DNA from: Pseudomonas entomophila
Lineage (GTDB): Bacteria > Pseudomonadota > Gammaproteobacteria > Pseudomonadales > Pseudomonadaceae
Length of the DNA stretch: 64,000 bases
Reading direction: 5' to 3'
Assembly (NCBI RefSeq): GCF_023277925.1
Contig: NZ_CP063832.1
Span: forward strand, 4,276,501-4,340,500
In this document: positions 44,842-53,899 of the stretch, in pieces
How the letters are laid out: each line of letters opens with the position of its first letter
Position numbering within the stretch: position 1 is the first letter of the stretch
The notes under the pieces: generated by a model
The model's database searches: none
The model's input: only the letters and a program-made list of their open reading frames with translations
What the model was told of the DNA's origin: nothing
Made by a program: the position numbers and the translations under genes

Positions 44842-46895
44842 CGAACACCTCCAAGCGGCAGGCACTGGCCATTGGCGCAGGCCTCGCAGAGCGGGCAGTA
44901 GTCCTGGTCGGCCTGTTTGCTTGCCGCTACCAGGGCCAGCATCACCGGCGCCACCACCTTGGGCAGCGCGGCTGGCCCTTGGCTGCCCGCCAGCTCAGGC
45001 GGAAGCGATACCACCGCCTGGCTGGCCGCCGGCGCCCCACCGATCTGGATCGGGCTGCTGCAGAAAATCCCCGCGCCATTGACCACCAAGTGCTGCCCGC
45101 CAACCTTGAGGGTGATGCTGGCGCCGCCCTCCACCACCACCTCGCCGTCCGCCGACACCTGCACCTGGCGCCCGGCGTGTTGGACAAGCACCGTGCCCAC
45201 GCGGGTCTGGCTGCCCTCCTCGACCACCAGGTGGTCGCTGGCCCGCACCAGCACCTGCCGATGCCCGCCGACGGTGCGATGCTCCTCGGCCTCCAGGGTG
45301 ACGCGGCTAGGCCCCTTCACCCGTACCTCGCGCTGGCCACCGATTTCCTCAAGACTGTCGTTGCCCACCTGCCGCTCGTAGTCGCGCTGGGCGCGCAGGT
45401 ACAACAGCTCCTGCCCGGCGCGGTCCTCCATGGCCAGCTCGTTGTAGCCCCCGCCGCCGCCCAGGCTGCGGCTGCGCAGTACCGTGCGGCTGCGGTATTC
45501 GGGCAAGGCGTAGGGTGGCGGGTGCAGGCTGTCGGGCAGGCAGCCACTGACCACGGGCTGGTCGGGGTCGTTGTCGAGGAAGCTGACCACCACCGCCATG
45601 CCGACCCGGGGCAGCGTGACCGCGCCGTAACGGTCGCCGGACCAGCTGGACAGCACGCGCAACCAGCAGCTGGTGTGCGCGTCGCCCCGGCCTTCGCGAT
45701 CCCAGTGGAACTGCACCTTGACCCTGCCCAGCGCGTCGCAATACACCTCCTCCCCGGGCGGGCCGGTAACCCTGGCTACCTGGCAGCCGGGCACTTGCGG
45801 CCGGGGCCGGGCCAGCGGCGGGCGGAACAGCACGTCCCAAGGGATGGCGTTGAAGGTATTGCTGTAGCGCGCCTGCGCATCGGCTTCGGCGTGCTCCTCC
45901 AGCACCTGGGGCTGGCGGCCTTCGTGGTGAACATGGGTGAGCAGCCACAGGTCGTTCCAGGCCTCGCGGGGATGGTCGGTCAGTTGCAGCAGATGGCCGC
46001 TGAGCAGAAACGCCGCGTCGCTGGCCCCTTCGGCCAGGCAATGGTTGAAGCGACAGCGCTGCAACGCGCGCTTGCTCAGCGAAGCGCCACGCTGCTGGTC
46101 GAGGGTCTGGCGCAGGCCGCCGGGGTAGGCGTAGTGCTCCAGGGGCAGCACCTGGGCCTCGCCGGTGCTGCTCGGGTAGGCCAGCGGCAGCGCGGCCTTG
46201 CGAAAGTCGTGGTCACGCAGCTCCACCTGGTTGACCGTGGTGCGCACGCTCACGCCGAACTGGCTGGCCACCTGGGTGTCGGCCTGCAAGCCGGAGGGGG
46301 GATGAAAGCCCAGGGCGCGCCCGAGGCGGGGGAAATGCGACTGGTGGTCGGCGAACACCACGCCATGGCCCTGGCGCGCATGCGTGAAGTGGTAGTGGAT
46401 CCCGTCTTCCTGGCACAACCGTTCGATGAACCCCAAGTCGCTCTCGCCGTACTGCACGCAGTACTCGCGCGGTGGGTAGGGTTCTTCGAGGAGGAAGCGG
46501 TAGCAGTCGCCGAGCAGCCCGTGTTCTTCAAGCACCTGGCCGATGATCTGCGCCACCGTGCGCTGCTGGAAAACCCGCTGGTTCGTGCGCAGCTTCAGGC
46601 GCGCCAACCGTGGCTCCAGCCGGGCGTGGTAGTGCGTGAGGCGGTCGCCGATGACGCCCTGGCGGAACCGGCTGATGACACCGTGGATGCCGCAGTCCAG
46701 GCCATCGAAGGCGAGAAAGGCGGGCTGGTTGAGCATCCGTTCGAGTGGCAGGCGGGCATTTTCGCTGACCAGTTCGAGCTCGAAGCGGAAGAGCCTGCTG
46801 ATGCCTTCGTCGCCGCTGAATTTCAGGACCTGAAGCTCAGGCTGGACCGCCGGCACGTGAAACCGTAAGCGATCGGGGGGTAATGATTCGAACAT
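44838..46895 (-). CDS. vgrG: Type VI secretion spike protein VgrG (TssI)
   Basis: The 685-residue protein has the gp27-like N-terminal half (about 1-370, with GEEVYCDALGRVKVQFHWD near 420 opening the gp5 OB part) and the beta-helix needle with Gly-Val repeats (about 470-630). A short C-terminal tail has a CxxCxxCx4C pattern (Cys667, 670, 673, 678); there is no large catalytic extension. It forms the trimeric tip that carries effectors out of the cell. No other tss gene or PAAR gene is in the window, so this is an orphan vgrG locus. G+C is much higher than in the adjacent immunity gene. Confidence 0.94.
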   Translation of the reverse strand: MFESLPPDRLRFHVPAVQPELQVLKFSGDEGISRLFRFELELVSENARLPLERMLNQPAFLAFDGLDCGIHGVISRFRQGVIGDRLTHYHARLEPRLARLKLRTNQRVFQQRTVAQIIGQVLEEHGLLGDCYRFLLEEPYPPREYCVQYGESDLGFIERLCQEDGIHYHFTHARQGHGVVFADHQSHFPRLGRALGFHPPSGLQADTQVASQFGVSVRTTVNQVELRDHDFRKAALPLAYPSSTGEAQVLPLEHYAYPGGLRQTLDQQRGASLSKRALQRCRFNHCLAEGASDAAFLLSGHLLQLTDHPREAWNDLWLLTHVHHEGRQPQVLEEHAEADAQARYSNTFNAIPWDVLFRPPLARPRPQVPGCQVARVTGPPGEEVYCDALGRVKVQFHWDREGRGDAHTSCWLRVLSSWSGDRYGAVTLPRVGMAVVVSFLDNDPDQPVVSGCLPDSLHPPPYALPEYRSRTVLRSRSLGGGGGYNELAMEDRAGQELLYLRAQRDYERQVGNDSLEEIGGQREVRVKGPSRVTLEAEEHRTVGGHRQVLVRASDHLVVEEGSQTRVGTVLVQHAGRQVQVSADGEVVVEGGASITLKVGGQHLVVNGAGIFCSSPIQIGGAPAASQAVVSLPPELAGSQGPAALPKVVAPVMLALVAASKQADQDYCPLCEACANGQCLPLGGVR

Positions 46896-47106
46896 CCGTT
46901 GTCCCTGGTTGGGCCACCTTGCCCGGGGTGCAGCATTGCCCCCTGCAAAGTGGGGAAAACCGCCAAGCTAGCCGAACTCCTCAACCAGAGATGCCAGACC
47001 GATCCGAGCTCGCGTAGGAGCATTCCTTGAAAGGCGTAAGGCGTTTACCTGGCCACGAGGCACGCAAATTGCTGCTGATTCCCCTCAGCCCCACGGGACA
47101 CCGAGC

Positions 47107-48099
47107 ATGCTGCACAGCCACCTCACCACCCTCAACGCGGTTTCGCTGATCCTCCAGGTGTTCCAGGAGGGCGGCGTCGACCCGCGGCAGTTGCTCGCCG
47201 GCAGCGGCATTGGCCCGGCGGACCTGGGCCACAGCGATGCACGCATCACCACCCAGCAGGAGCTGCAGGTGTGCGCCAACGCCGTGGCCCGGCGCGAGGA
47301 CATCGGCCTGGAGCTGGGCCGGCGTATGCATGTGTCGTGCTACGGCATGCTCGGTTACGCCCTGCTCTCCAGTGCCACTTTGGGTGACGCCCTGCGCCTG
47401 GCGCTGAGCTATCCGGCACTGCTGGGAACAGTCTTCCAGCTGCGCCTGGTCGACGATGGCCAGCGAGTCTGGCTGTGCGCCAGCGACCATCATGACGCAC
47501 CGGGGCTGGCGGCCTTCAATGCCGAGTTCTGCCTGGTGTCGCTCAAGGTGATCTGCGACGACCTGCTCGGCCGCCCGCTGCCGCTGCTGGCGGCACGCTT
47601 CGAACATGCCCGACCCGGCTATCACGCGCTCTACAACGGGGCATTCCAGTGCCCGCTGGGGTTCGAGGCCCGGGACAACGCCTTCGCCTTCGAACGCCGC
47701 TGGCTGGACATGCCGCTGCCACTGGCCGACCCGATCACCCACAAGGCCATGGGCGAGCGTTGCCGGCGCCTGAACCTGGAGTTCACCGGGCGCCAGGCCT
47801 GGCTTGGGCGGATTCGCCAGCTGCTGCTGCAACAATTGGACGCGGCGCCCGGGTTGGATGGGCTGGCCCGGCAGATGAACTGCTCGTCGCGCACTTTGCG
47901 CCGGCACCTGCAGGCGCTGGGCAGCAGTTATCAACAGCTGCTCGACGAGTTGCGCTTCGAACGGGCCAAGCAGTTGCTGACCGAAGACCAGATGCCGATC
48001 TATCGCATCGCGGAAACACTTGGGTTCAGCGAGACCGCGAGTTTCCGGCATGCCTTCCAACGTTGGAGTGGCGTGGCGCCGAGCCATTTTCGCGGGTGA
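47107..48099 (+). CDS. AraC-family regulator (Arabinose_bd N-terminus, OruR-like)
   Basis: The 330-residue protein has the N-terminal ligand domain of the GbdR/OruR/ArgR-like group (about 20-205) and a C-terminal AraC double HTH (about 235-330, with GLDGLARQMNCSSRTLRRHLQ and IYRIAETLGFSETASFRHAF). It lies divergent from vgrG and upstream of the polyamine genes on the same strand, 200 bases apart, so control of the latter is the better guess. Confidence 0.88.
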   Translation: MLHSHLTTLNAVSLILQVFQEGGVDPRQLLAGSGIGPADLGHSDARITTQQELQVCANAVARREDIGLELGRRMHVSCYGMLGYALLSSATLGDALRLALSYPALLGTVFQLRLVDDGQRVWLCASDHHDAPGLAAFNAEFCLVSLKVICDDLLGRPLPLLAARFEHARPGYHALYNGAFQCPLGFEARDNAFAFERRWLDMPLPLADPITHKAMGERCRRLNLEFTGRQAWLGRIRQLLLQQLDAAPGLDGLARQMNCSSRTLRRHLQALGSSYQQLLDELRFERAKQLLTEDQMPIYRIAETLGFSETASFRHAFQRWSGVAPSHFRG

Positions 48100-48113
48100 C
48101 CTGCACTGGCCCT

Positions 48114-48139
48114 TTCGCGGGTAAACCCCCTCCTACAGG
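48114..48139 (+). repeat. REP element (single, classic P. putida form)
   Basis: TTCGCGGGTAAACCCCCTCC with trailing TACAGG matches the classic REP sequence with a few changes, just after the AraC stop. Confidence 0.7.
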
Positions 48140-48300
48140 TGTGGCGCTGATCTTCAGCCCGGCGCGGTACCCGCAAATAGGCCGGAACACGCAGCCTCGC
48201 ACTTGGCCACATCGATCCCCTTTTGGCCGTTTGCGTCGTTCTCCCTGGATTGGCCGCCCACCAGAATGGCCCCACGCCAGTCATAAACGGAGAACAACAC

Positions 48301-49341
48301 GTGCTGACGATCTATTCCGATGACCACCGCCTGCACCACGGCCGCTGCGAGCTGATCGACGGCCAGCTGATGCCCTGTTTCGAGATGCCCTCCCGCGCCG
48401 ACCACGTCCTCGATCAGGTGAAACAGCGCAACCTCGGCCCTGTGCAAGGTCCCACCGATTTCGGCCGTGCCCCGTTGCAGCGCATCCACAGCGCCGACTA
48501 CCTGAACTTCTTCGAAGGCGCCTGGGCCCGCTGGGCGGCACTGGGCCACGAGGGCGACCTGCTGCCCTTCACCTGGCCGGCGCGCACCCTGCGCCAGGTC
48601 AAACCCACCGGCCTGCACGGCGAGCTGGGCTACTACAGCTTCGACGCCGGCGCGCCGATTACCGCCGGCACCTGGCAGGCCGCCTACAGTGCCGCGCAGG
48701 TGGCCCTGACCGCCCAAGCCGCCATCCAGCAGGGCGCCCATGCGGCCTTCGCCCTGTGCCGCCCGCCAGGGCATCACGCCGCCGCCGAGGTGATGGGCGG
48801 CTACTGCTACCTGAACAACGCCGCCATCGCCGCCCAGGCCTTCCTCGACCAGGGCCGGCGCAAGGTAGCCATCCTCGATGTCGACTACCACCACGGCAAT
48901 GGCACCCAGGACATCTTCTACACCCGCGACGACGTGTTCTTCGCCTCGATCCACGGTGACCCGCAGGACGAGTTCCCGTTCTTCCTGGGTTACGCCGACG
49001 AAGTCGGCGAAGGCGCGGGCGAAGGCTGCAACGTCAACTACCCACTGCCCGCCGGCAGCGACTGGGCGGCCTGGAGCGCCGCCCTGGAAGAAGCCTGCCA
49101 GCGCATCGCCGCCTACGACGCCGAGGTGCTGGTGATCTCCCTGGGCGTGGACACCTTCAAGGATGACCCGATCTCCCAGTTCAAGCTCGACAGCCCGGAT
49201 TACCTGGCGATGGGCGCGCGCATCGCCCAGCTCGGCAAACCGACCCTGTTCGTGATGGAGGGTGGCTACGCGGTGGAAGAAATCGGCATCAACGCGGTCA
49301 ATGTGCTGGAAGGTTTCCAGCGCGCCCAGCCAGGAGCCTGA
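48301..49341 (+). CDS. aphA: Acetylpolyamine aminohydrolase (histone-deacetylase fold)
   Basis: The 346-residue protein has the deacetylase motifs [20 protein letters not shown] and [15 protein letters not shown], supplying the tandem His pair and the Asp/His/Asp zinc site (second Asp in [11 protein letters not shown]), all intact. It removes acetyl groups from acetylated putrescine, cadaverine or spermidine in the cytoplasm. The start is GTG 48301, preceded by GGAG at 8 bases. The binding-protein gene follows by 2 bases, implying co-transcription. Confidence 0.93.
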   Translation: MLTIYSDDHRLHHGRCELIDGQLMPCFEMPSRADHVLDQVKQRNLGPVQGPTDFGRAPLQRIHSADYLNFFEGAWARWAALGHEGDLLPFTWPARTLRQVKPTGLHGELGYYSFDAGAPITAGTWQAAYSAAQVALTAQAAIQQGAHAAFALCRPPGHHAAAEVMGGYCYLNNAAIAAQAFLDQGRRKVAILDVDYHHGNGTQDIFYTRDDVFFASIHGDPQDEFPFFLGYADEVGEGAGEGCNVNYPLPAGSDWAAWSAALEEACQRIAAYDAEVLVISLGVDTFKDDPISQFKLDSPDYLAMGARIAQLGKPTLFVMEGGYAVEEIGINAVNVLEGFQRAQPGA

Positions 49342-49343
49342 AC

Positions 49344-50447
49344 ATGATCCGACTCAAGCGTCTGCTCACCCCGCTCATTACCGCCGGCCTGCTCGCCGGC
49401 GCGCTCCAGGCCCACGCCGACCAGCGCACCTTGCGGGTGTACAACTGGTTCGACTACATCACCCCGCAAACCCTCACCGACTTCCAGAAGGACAGCGGTG
49501 TGAAGCTGGTGTACGACATCTTCGACACCAATGAGGCGCTGGAAGCCAAGCTGCTGACCGGCAACTCCGGCTACGACGTGGTGGTGCCATCCAACGTGTT
49601 CCTTGCCAAGCAGATCGAGGCGGGCGTGTTCCAGCCGCTCGATCGCACCAAACTGCCCAACTGGCAGCATCTGGACCCGGCGCTGATGAAGCTGATCGAG
49701 GCCAACGACCCCGGCAACAAGTTCGCCGTGCCCTACATGTACGGCACCGTGCTGATCGGCTTCAACCCGGATAAGGTCAAGGCCGTGCTCGGCGAAAATG
49801 CCCCGGTGGACAGCTGGGACCTGATCTTCAAGGAAGAGAACATCGCCAAACTCAAGCAATGCGGCGTGGCGCTGCTGGACTCGCCGTCGGAGATCCTGCC
49901 GCTGGCCCTGAAGTACCTGGGCCTGGACCCCAACAGCAACAAGCCGGCCGACTACCAGAAAGCCCAGGACCTGCTGCTGAAGATTCGCCCGCACATCACC
50001 TACTTCCACTCCTCCAAGTACATGGCCGACATCGCCAATGGCGACATCTGCGTGGCGGTGGGCTATTCGGGCAGCTTCTCCCAGGCCGCCAACCGCGCCC
50101 GCGAGGCGAAGAATGGCGTGACGGTGGACATGCGCCTGCCCAAGGAGGGGGCGCCGATCTGGTTCGACATGCTGGCGGTCCCGAAGAACGCGGCCAACCC
50201 GGAGGATGCCCACACGTTCATCAACTACCTGCTGCGGCCTGAGGTGATCGCGCCGATCAGCGATTTCGTCGGCTACCCGAACCCGAACAAGGATGCGACC
50301 GACAAGGTCAGCCCGGCGATTCGCAACAACCCGAACCTGTACCCGACGGCGGAGGCGATGGCCACGCTGTACACGCTCAAACCGTTGGCGCGGGATGCAG
50401 AACGTGCGCGTACGCGGGCCTGGACCAAGATCAAGTCCGGGACTTGA
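49344..50447 (+). CDS. Polyamine ABC transporter substrate-binding protein (PotF/SpuD-like)
   Basis: The 367-residue protein has a Sec signal peptide (about 1-25, ending QAHA) and the PotD/PotF family start [15 protein letters not shown], followed by the two-lobe fold. Family members bind putrescine or spermidine. No permease or ATPase is adjacent, so it may use a transporter encoded elsewhere or act in sensing. It is coupled to aphA by a 2-base gap, which suggests recovery of acetylated polyamines. Confidence 0.92.
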   Translation: MIRLKRLLTPLITAGLLAGALQAHADQRTLRVYNWFDYITPQTLTDFQKDSGVKLVYDIFDTNEALEAKLLTGNSGYDVVVPSNVFLAKQIEAGVFQPLDRTKLPNWQHLDPALMKLIEANDPGNKFAVPYMYGTVLIGFNPDKVKAVLGENAPVDSWDLIFKEENIAKLKQCGVALLDSPSEILPLALKYLGLDPNSNKPADYQKAQDLLLKIRPHITYFHSSKYMADIANGDICVAVGYSGSFSQAANRAREAKNGVTVDMRLPKEGAPIWFDMLAVPKNAANPEDAHTFINYLLRPEVIAPISDFVGYPNPNKDATDKVSPAIRNNPNLYPTAEAMATLYTLKPLARDAERARTRAWTKIKSGT

Positions 50448-50450
50448 GCC

Positions 50451-50504
50451 TTCGCCGGCAAGCCGGCTCCTACTGCTCCGTGTAGGAGGCGGCTTGCCGG
50501 CGAA
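50451..50504. repeat. REP pair (inverted)
   Basis: TTCGCCGGCAAGCCGGCTCC and inverted GGCGGCTTGCCGGCGAA flank about 16 bases. It abuts the convergent MocR stop. Confidence 0.85.
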
Positions 50505-52031
50505 CTATCGCCAGGCCTTGCGCAAGCGCATCAACGCATCCGCAATCCCGGCTTCCGGCACCGCCGCAAACCCCAGCACCAGCCCCGCCCGCTTATCCAC
50601 AGGCACCTCGCTGTCTTCCAGCCAGTACCCGCTCAAAGGATTGACCTCCACCCCCACCGCTTCGGCCCCCTTTACCAGCTCCTGCTCCCGCGCAAAGTTA
50701 TCCACATCCACTTTCACGTGCAGCCCCGCCGCCACCTCCGGCATCGGCCCCAACCCCGGCACGTCCATCGGCCAGCCGGCTTTGAGCACATTGCGCCGCG
50801 CCAGCGCGGCACGCCTCATGCGTCGAATATGCCGCTGGAAATACCCCTGGGCCATGAACTGCGCCATGACGCACTGGGTACCCACCTCGGAATGCCGAAC
50901 CGCCAGTGCTCTTGCCTGGCTGAAAGCCTGCACCAGCCCGCGCGGCAGCACCAGGTAGCCCAGGCGCAACGCAGGAAAGGCGATCTTGCCGAAGGTGCCG
51001 ACGTAGAGCACCCGCCCCGCCCGGTCCAGCGCGGCCAGCGGCGCCAACGGCGCACCGCTGTAGCGGTACTCACCGTCGTAGTCGTCCTCGATGATCCAGC
51101 CCTCCCGGTGCTCGGCCCAGGCCAGCAGCGCCAGGCGCCGGGCAAGGCTCAAGGTGACCCCGGTAGGGTACTGGTGAGCCGGTGTCACGTAGGCGAGCCG
51201 GCACTCGGGCAGCTCGGCCAGCCTCGCGCAATCCATGCCCTCTTCGTCCACCGGCACGCCCCGGAGCTTCGCCCCGGCCATCGCGAAGGCATGCCCGGCG
51301 GCACGGTACCCTGGGTTTTCCACAGCCACGCCATCGCCCGGCCGCAACAGCAACTGTGCACAAAGGTTGATCGCTTCCTGTGAACCACTGGTGATCACAA
51401 TTTGTTCAGCCGTGCAGGACAGTCCCCGTGAACGGCGCAGGTACGTGGCGATCAGTTCACGCAGCAGCGGCTCCCCCGCCGGATCGCCATAGCCCAGCAA
51501 CGCCGGGTCGGGGTTTCGCCAGAAACCCGCTTGCAGCTTGGCCCACACCTCGAACGGAAAGAGATCGAACGCAGGTACTCCCACACGAAACGCCTTCGGA
51601 GAACCACCTCTGGGTTGCGGCAGTTGATGATTTTTCAGACGCCCAAGAGGCTCGTCGGCATCACCAAAACTGGATAAATCCTCAGTATCAGAAACGTGAA
51701 ATGTGGATAACCTTGTTGATAACCCCCGGGATAACCCTGTGGATAGTTGTGTGGATAGTTTCGGTAGCTGGCTCACATAAGTGCCATCCCCTACCCGGCT
51801 CTCGATGAAGCCTTCGGCATACAACTGGTCATAGGCCCGCACCACGCTGTTGCGCGACAGCGCCAGCACCGCCGCCAAGTCCCGTGTCGCCGGCAGTCGC
51901 GTGCCGCTGCCCAGGCGCCCGTCCAGTACGCGCACGCGCAGCGCCTGGTAAAGCTGTTGGCTGAGCCCCCGGCGACGGTCGAGCACGATGCCAGCTGGGT
52001 CGAAAGGCAAGGCGTAGGAACGTTCGCTCAT
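50505..52031 (-). CDS. MocR/GabR-type PLP-dependent transcriptional regulator
   Basis: The 508-residue protein has a GntR winged HTH (about 20-90, with RLPATRDLAAVLALSRNSVVRAYDQLYAEG), a Ser/Leu/Thr-rich linker of tetrapeptide repeats (about 90-115), and an aminotransferase-like domain (about 150-505). The PLP lysine is in YVGTFGKIAFPALRLGYL, and the preceding DDYDGEYRY fits fold type I. It is divergent from paiB with a perfect palindrome between them. Confidence 0.92.
   Translation of the reverse strand: MSERSYALPFDPAGIVLDRRRGLSQQLYQALRVRVLDGRLGSGTRLPATRDLAAVLALSRNSVVRAYDQLYAEGFIESRVGDGTYVSQLPKLSTQLSTGLSRGLSTRLSTFHVSDTEDLSSFGDADEPLGRLKNHQLPQPRGGSPKAFRVGVPAFDLFPFEVWAKLQAGFWRNPDPALLGYGDPAGEPLLRELIATYLRRSRGLSCTAEQIVITSGSQEAINLCAQLLLRPGDGVAVENPGYRAAGHAFAMAGAKLRGVPVDEEGMDCARLAELPECRLAYVTPAHQYPTGVTLSLARRLALLAWAEHREGWIIEDDYDGEYRYSGAPLAPLAALDRAGRVLYVGTFGKIAFPALRLGYLVLPRGLVQAFSQARALAVRHSEVGTQCVMAQFMAQGYFQRHIRRMRRAALARRNVLKAGWPMDVPGLGPMPEVAAGLHVKVDVDNFAREQELVKGAEAVGVEVNPLSGYWLEDSEVPVDKRAGLVLGFAAVPEAGIADALMRLRKAWR
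51703..51762 (-). repeat. Five-copy 12-base tandem repeat encoding the MocR linker
   Basis: Five imperfect 12-base units (GTGGATAACCTT, GTTGATAACCCC, CGGGATAACCCT, GTGGATAGTTGT, GTGGATAGTTTC on the plus strand) encode LSTx tetrapeptides on the minus strand. The period keeps the frame, so copy-number change would lengthen or shorten the linker. Confidence 0.85.
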
Positions 52032-52060
52032 CGCATTGGACCTATAAAAATAGAGGTAAA

Positions 52061-52079
52061 TGGCTCTTACACAGAGCCA
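52061..52079. promoter_or_regulatory. Candidate MocR operator TGGCTCT-N5-AGAGCCA
   Basis: A perfect 7-base inverted repeat with a 5-base spacer lies in the 90-base gap between the MocR gene and paiB. TGGACC at 52037 is a near direct repeat of its left arm (TGGCTC), the kind of paired half-site reported for MocR proteins. Confidence 0.6.
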
Positions 52080-52121
52080 ATAGCCTGCCTAGGATGGAGC
52101 CACAGCACAAGGAACCCCGGC

Positions 52122-52751
52122 ATGTACAACAATAAGCCCCACCAGGAGCACGACCTCACCCGCCTGCACCGGCACATGCTGGAAACCCGCCTGGCATTGC
52201 TGGTCAGCCATGGCGAACAGGGCCTGCTGGCCACCCACCTGCCGGTGCTGGTCGACACCGCTGATGGCGAGTTCGGCACCGTTTATGGACACCTGGCCCG
52301 CGCCAACCCGCAATGGCGGGACCTGGAACAGGGTGGTGAGGCGCTGCTGGTGTTTCCCGGCGCCGACGCCTACATCAGCCCAGGCTACTACCCCAGCAAG
52401 GCGGACAACCCCAAGGTGGTACCAACCTGGAACTACCTGTCCGTGCACGCCTACGGCCCGATCGAAGTTATCCACAATGCGCAGCCGCTGCTAGACATCG
52501 TCAGCCGCCTGACCGATCGCCATGAACAGGGCCGCGAACAACCCTGGAACGTCGTCGACGCACCCGCTGACTACCTAGAGGGCATGCTCCGCGCCATCGT
52601 TGGTATCCGCATGCCCATTGCCCGCCTGCAAGGCGCGCGCAAGCTGAGCCAGAACCGCTCGGCGCAGGATATCGCCGGCGTGCGCGAAGGCCTCGGCGCC
52701 AGCGCCGACACTCTGGACAACCAACTCGCCGCTCACATGCGCGATCTCTGA
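52122..52751 (+). CDS. paiB: FMN-binding negative transcriptional regulator PaiB-like
   Basis: The 209-residue protein matches the PaiB family, with HLPVLVDTADGEFGTVYGHLARANPQW near the N-terminus, ISPGYYPSK and VPTWNYLSVHAYG in the middle, and a helical C-terminus (ARKLSQNRSAQD). The fold resembles flavin-reductase domains; the regulatory label comes from Bacillus. AAGGAA precedes ATG 52122. A GNAT gene follows by 12 bases. Confidence 0.9.
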   Translation: MYNNKPHQEHDLTRLHRHMLETRLALLVSHGEQGLLATHLPVLVDTADGEFGTVYGHLARANPQWRDLEQGGEALLVFPGADAYISPGYYPSKADNPKVVPTWNYLSVHAYGPIEVIHNAQPLLDIVSRLTDRHEQGREQPWNVVDAPADYLEGMLRAIVGIRMPIARLQGARKLSQNRSAQDIAGVREGLGASADTLDNQLAAHMRDL

Positions 52752-52763
52752 AGGAAAAGACCG

Positions 52764-53213
52764 ATGACCACCGTTGTTACCCTGCGCCCGGTGGGCGCCA
52801 ACGATCAATCAGCTTGGCTGCCACTGTGGAACGCCTATCTGAAGTTCTACGAAACCGAACTGGCCGACGCGATCAGCGCGAACACCTGGCAGCGCCTGCT
52901 CGACCCCAACGAGCCCACCCACTCGGCGCTGGCCTGGGTCGATGGCAAGGCGGTGGGCATAGTCAACTTCATCTACCATCGCTCCAACTGGAGCATCGAG
53001 AACTCCTGCTACCTGCAAGACCTCTACGTGGACAGCGAAGTGCGGGGCCTGGGCATCGGCCGCCAGTTGATCGAACATGTGTACGCCACGGCCAAGGCTG
53101 CGGGTTGCATCAAGGTGCACTGGCTGACCCACGAAACCAACGCCACCGCCATCAGCCTGTACGAGCAGGTCGCCGAGCGGCCGGGCTTCATCCAATTCCG
53201 CAAGCCACTGTAG
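52764..53213 (+). CDS. GNAT family N-acetyltransferase
   Basis: The 149-residue protein has the GNAT acetyl-CoA motif A (LQDLYVDSEVRGLGIGRQLIEHVYATAKAAG) and motif B (WLTHETNATAISLYEQV). The acceptor is unknown. Ribosome site AAGGAAAAG precedes ATG 52764. It forms a likely operon with paiB and the next GNAT gene; in Bacillus the paiB partner PaiA acetylates polyamines, a hint only. Confidence 0.88.
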   Translation: MTTVVTLRPVGANDQSAWLPLWNAYLKFYETELADAISANTWQRLLDPNEPTHSALAWVDGKAVGIVNFIYHRSNWSIENSCYLQDLYVDSEVRGLGIGRQLIEHVYATAKAAGCIKVHWLTHETNATAISLYEQVAERPGFIQFRKPL

Positions 53214-53220
53214 GCCGACC

Positions 53221-53892
53221 ATGACCGACGCATTGAACTGGAAGCCCGCTGGCACGCCCAAGGCCGAGCCCATCGATGGGCGTTTCATCCGCCTGGAAAA
53301 GCTCGACCCGGCCCGCCATGGCGATGATCTTTGGGACGTGTTGCAGGGGCCGGGCTCGGACCCGGTGCTGTGGGACTACCTGCCTTATGGGCCGTTCCAT
53401 GAACGCACCCGCTTCGACCACTGGCTGGAGGGTAACGCCGCCAGCCGCGACCCGCTGTTCTACAGCGTCATCGACCGGGCCAACGGCCAGGTCCAGGGCA
53501 TCCTCAGCTATATGTCGATCGTTCCGGAGCAGGGGCGCTTCGAGATTGGCCATATCGCCTTCGGCGCCGCCATGCAGCGCACACCAAAGGGCACCGAGGC
53601 GGTGTACCTGCTGGGCAAGCTCGGCTTCGAACTGGGCAACCGTCGGCTGGAGTGGAAGTGCAACGATGCCAATGCGCGCTCCAAGCGGGCGGCGCAACGT
53701 TTCGGCTTTGTCTTCGAAGGGGTGTTCCGCAACCACATGGTGGTCAAGGACCGCAATCGGGACACCGCTTGGTATTCGATCACCGCTGCCGAGTGGCCGG
53801 CGGTGGCGGCGGGGTTCGAGCGCTGGCTGAGCGTTGAGAATCAGCAGCCCGAAGGCCAAGTGCGGTCGCTGGAAGCTTGCCGCAAAGGCTGA
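53221..53892 (+). CDS. GNAT family N-acetyltransferase (RimJ/RimL-like)
   Basis: The 223-residue protein has the RimJ/RimL-type layout: GRFIRLEKLDPARHGDDLW at the start, then GHIAFGAAMQRTPKGTEAVYLLGKLGFELGNRRLEWKCNDANARSKRAAQRFGF in scattered form. The acceptor cannot be read. It begins 7 bases after the previous GNAT stop. A REP pair marks the end of the unit. Confidence 0.88.
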   Translation: MTDALNWKPAGTPKAEPIDGRFIRLEKLDPARHGDDLWDVLQGPGSDPVLWDYLPYGPFHERTRFDHWLEGNAASRDPLFYSVIDRANGQVQGILSYMSIVPEQGRFEIGHIAFGAAMQRTPKGTEAVYLLGKLGFELGNRRLEWKCNDANARSKRAAQRFGFVFEGVFRNHMVVKDRNRDTAWYSITAAEWPAVAAGFERWLSVENQQPEGQVRSLEACRKG

Positions 53893-53899
53893 TGGCCGA

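Noticed and set aside
44691..46868. Plus-strand open frame of 725 codons opposite vgrG
   Set aside because: Shadow of vgrG codons; no motif and no start signal.
41034..46895. Complete T6SS gene cluster or prophage tail
   Set aside because: Only vgrG and its cargo genes are present; no sheath, baseplate, membrane-complex, integrase or lysis genes are visible.
51703..51762. CRISPR-like array
   Set aside because: The 12-base units are contiguous with no spacers and lie in frame in a coding sequence.
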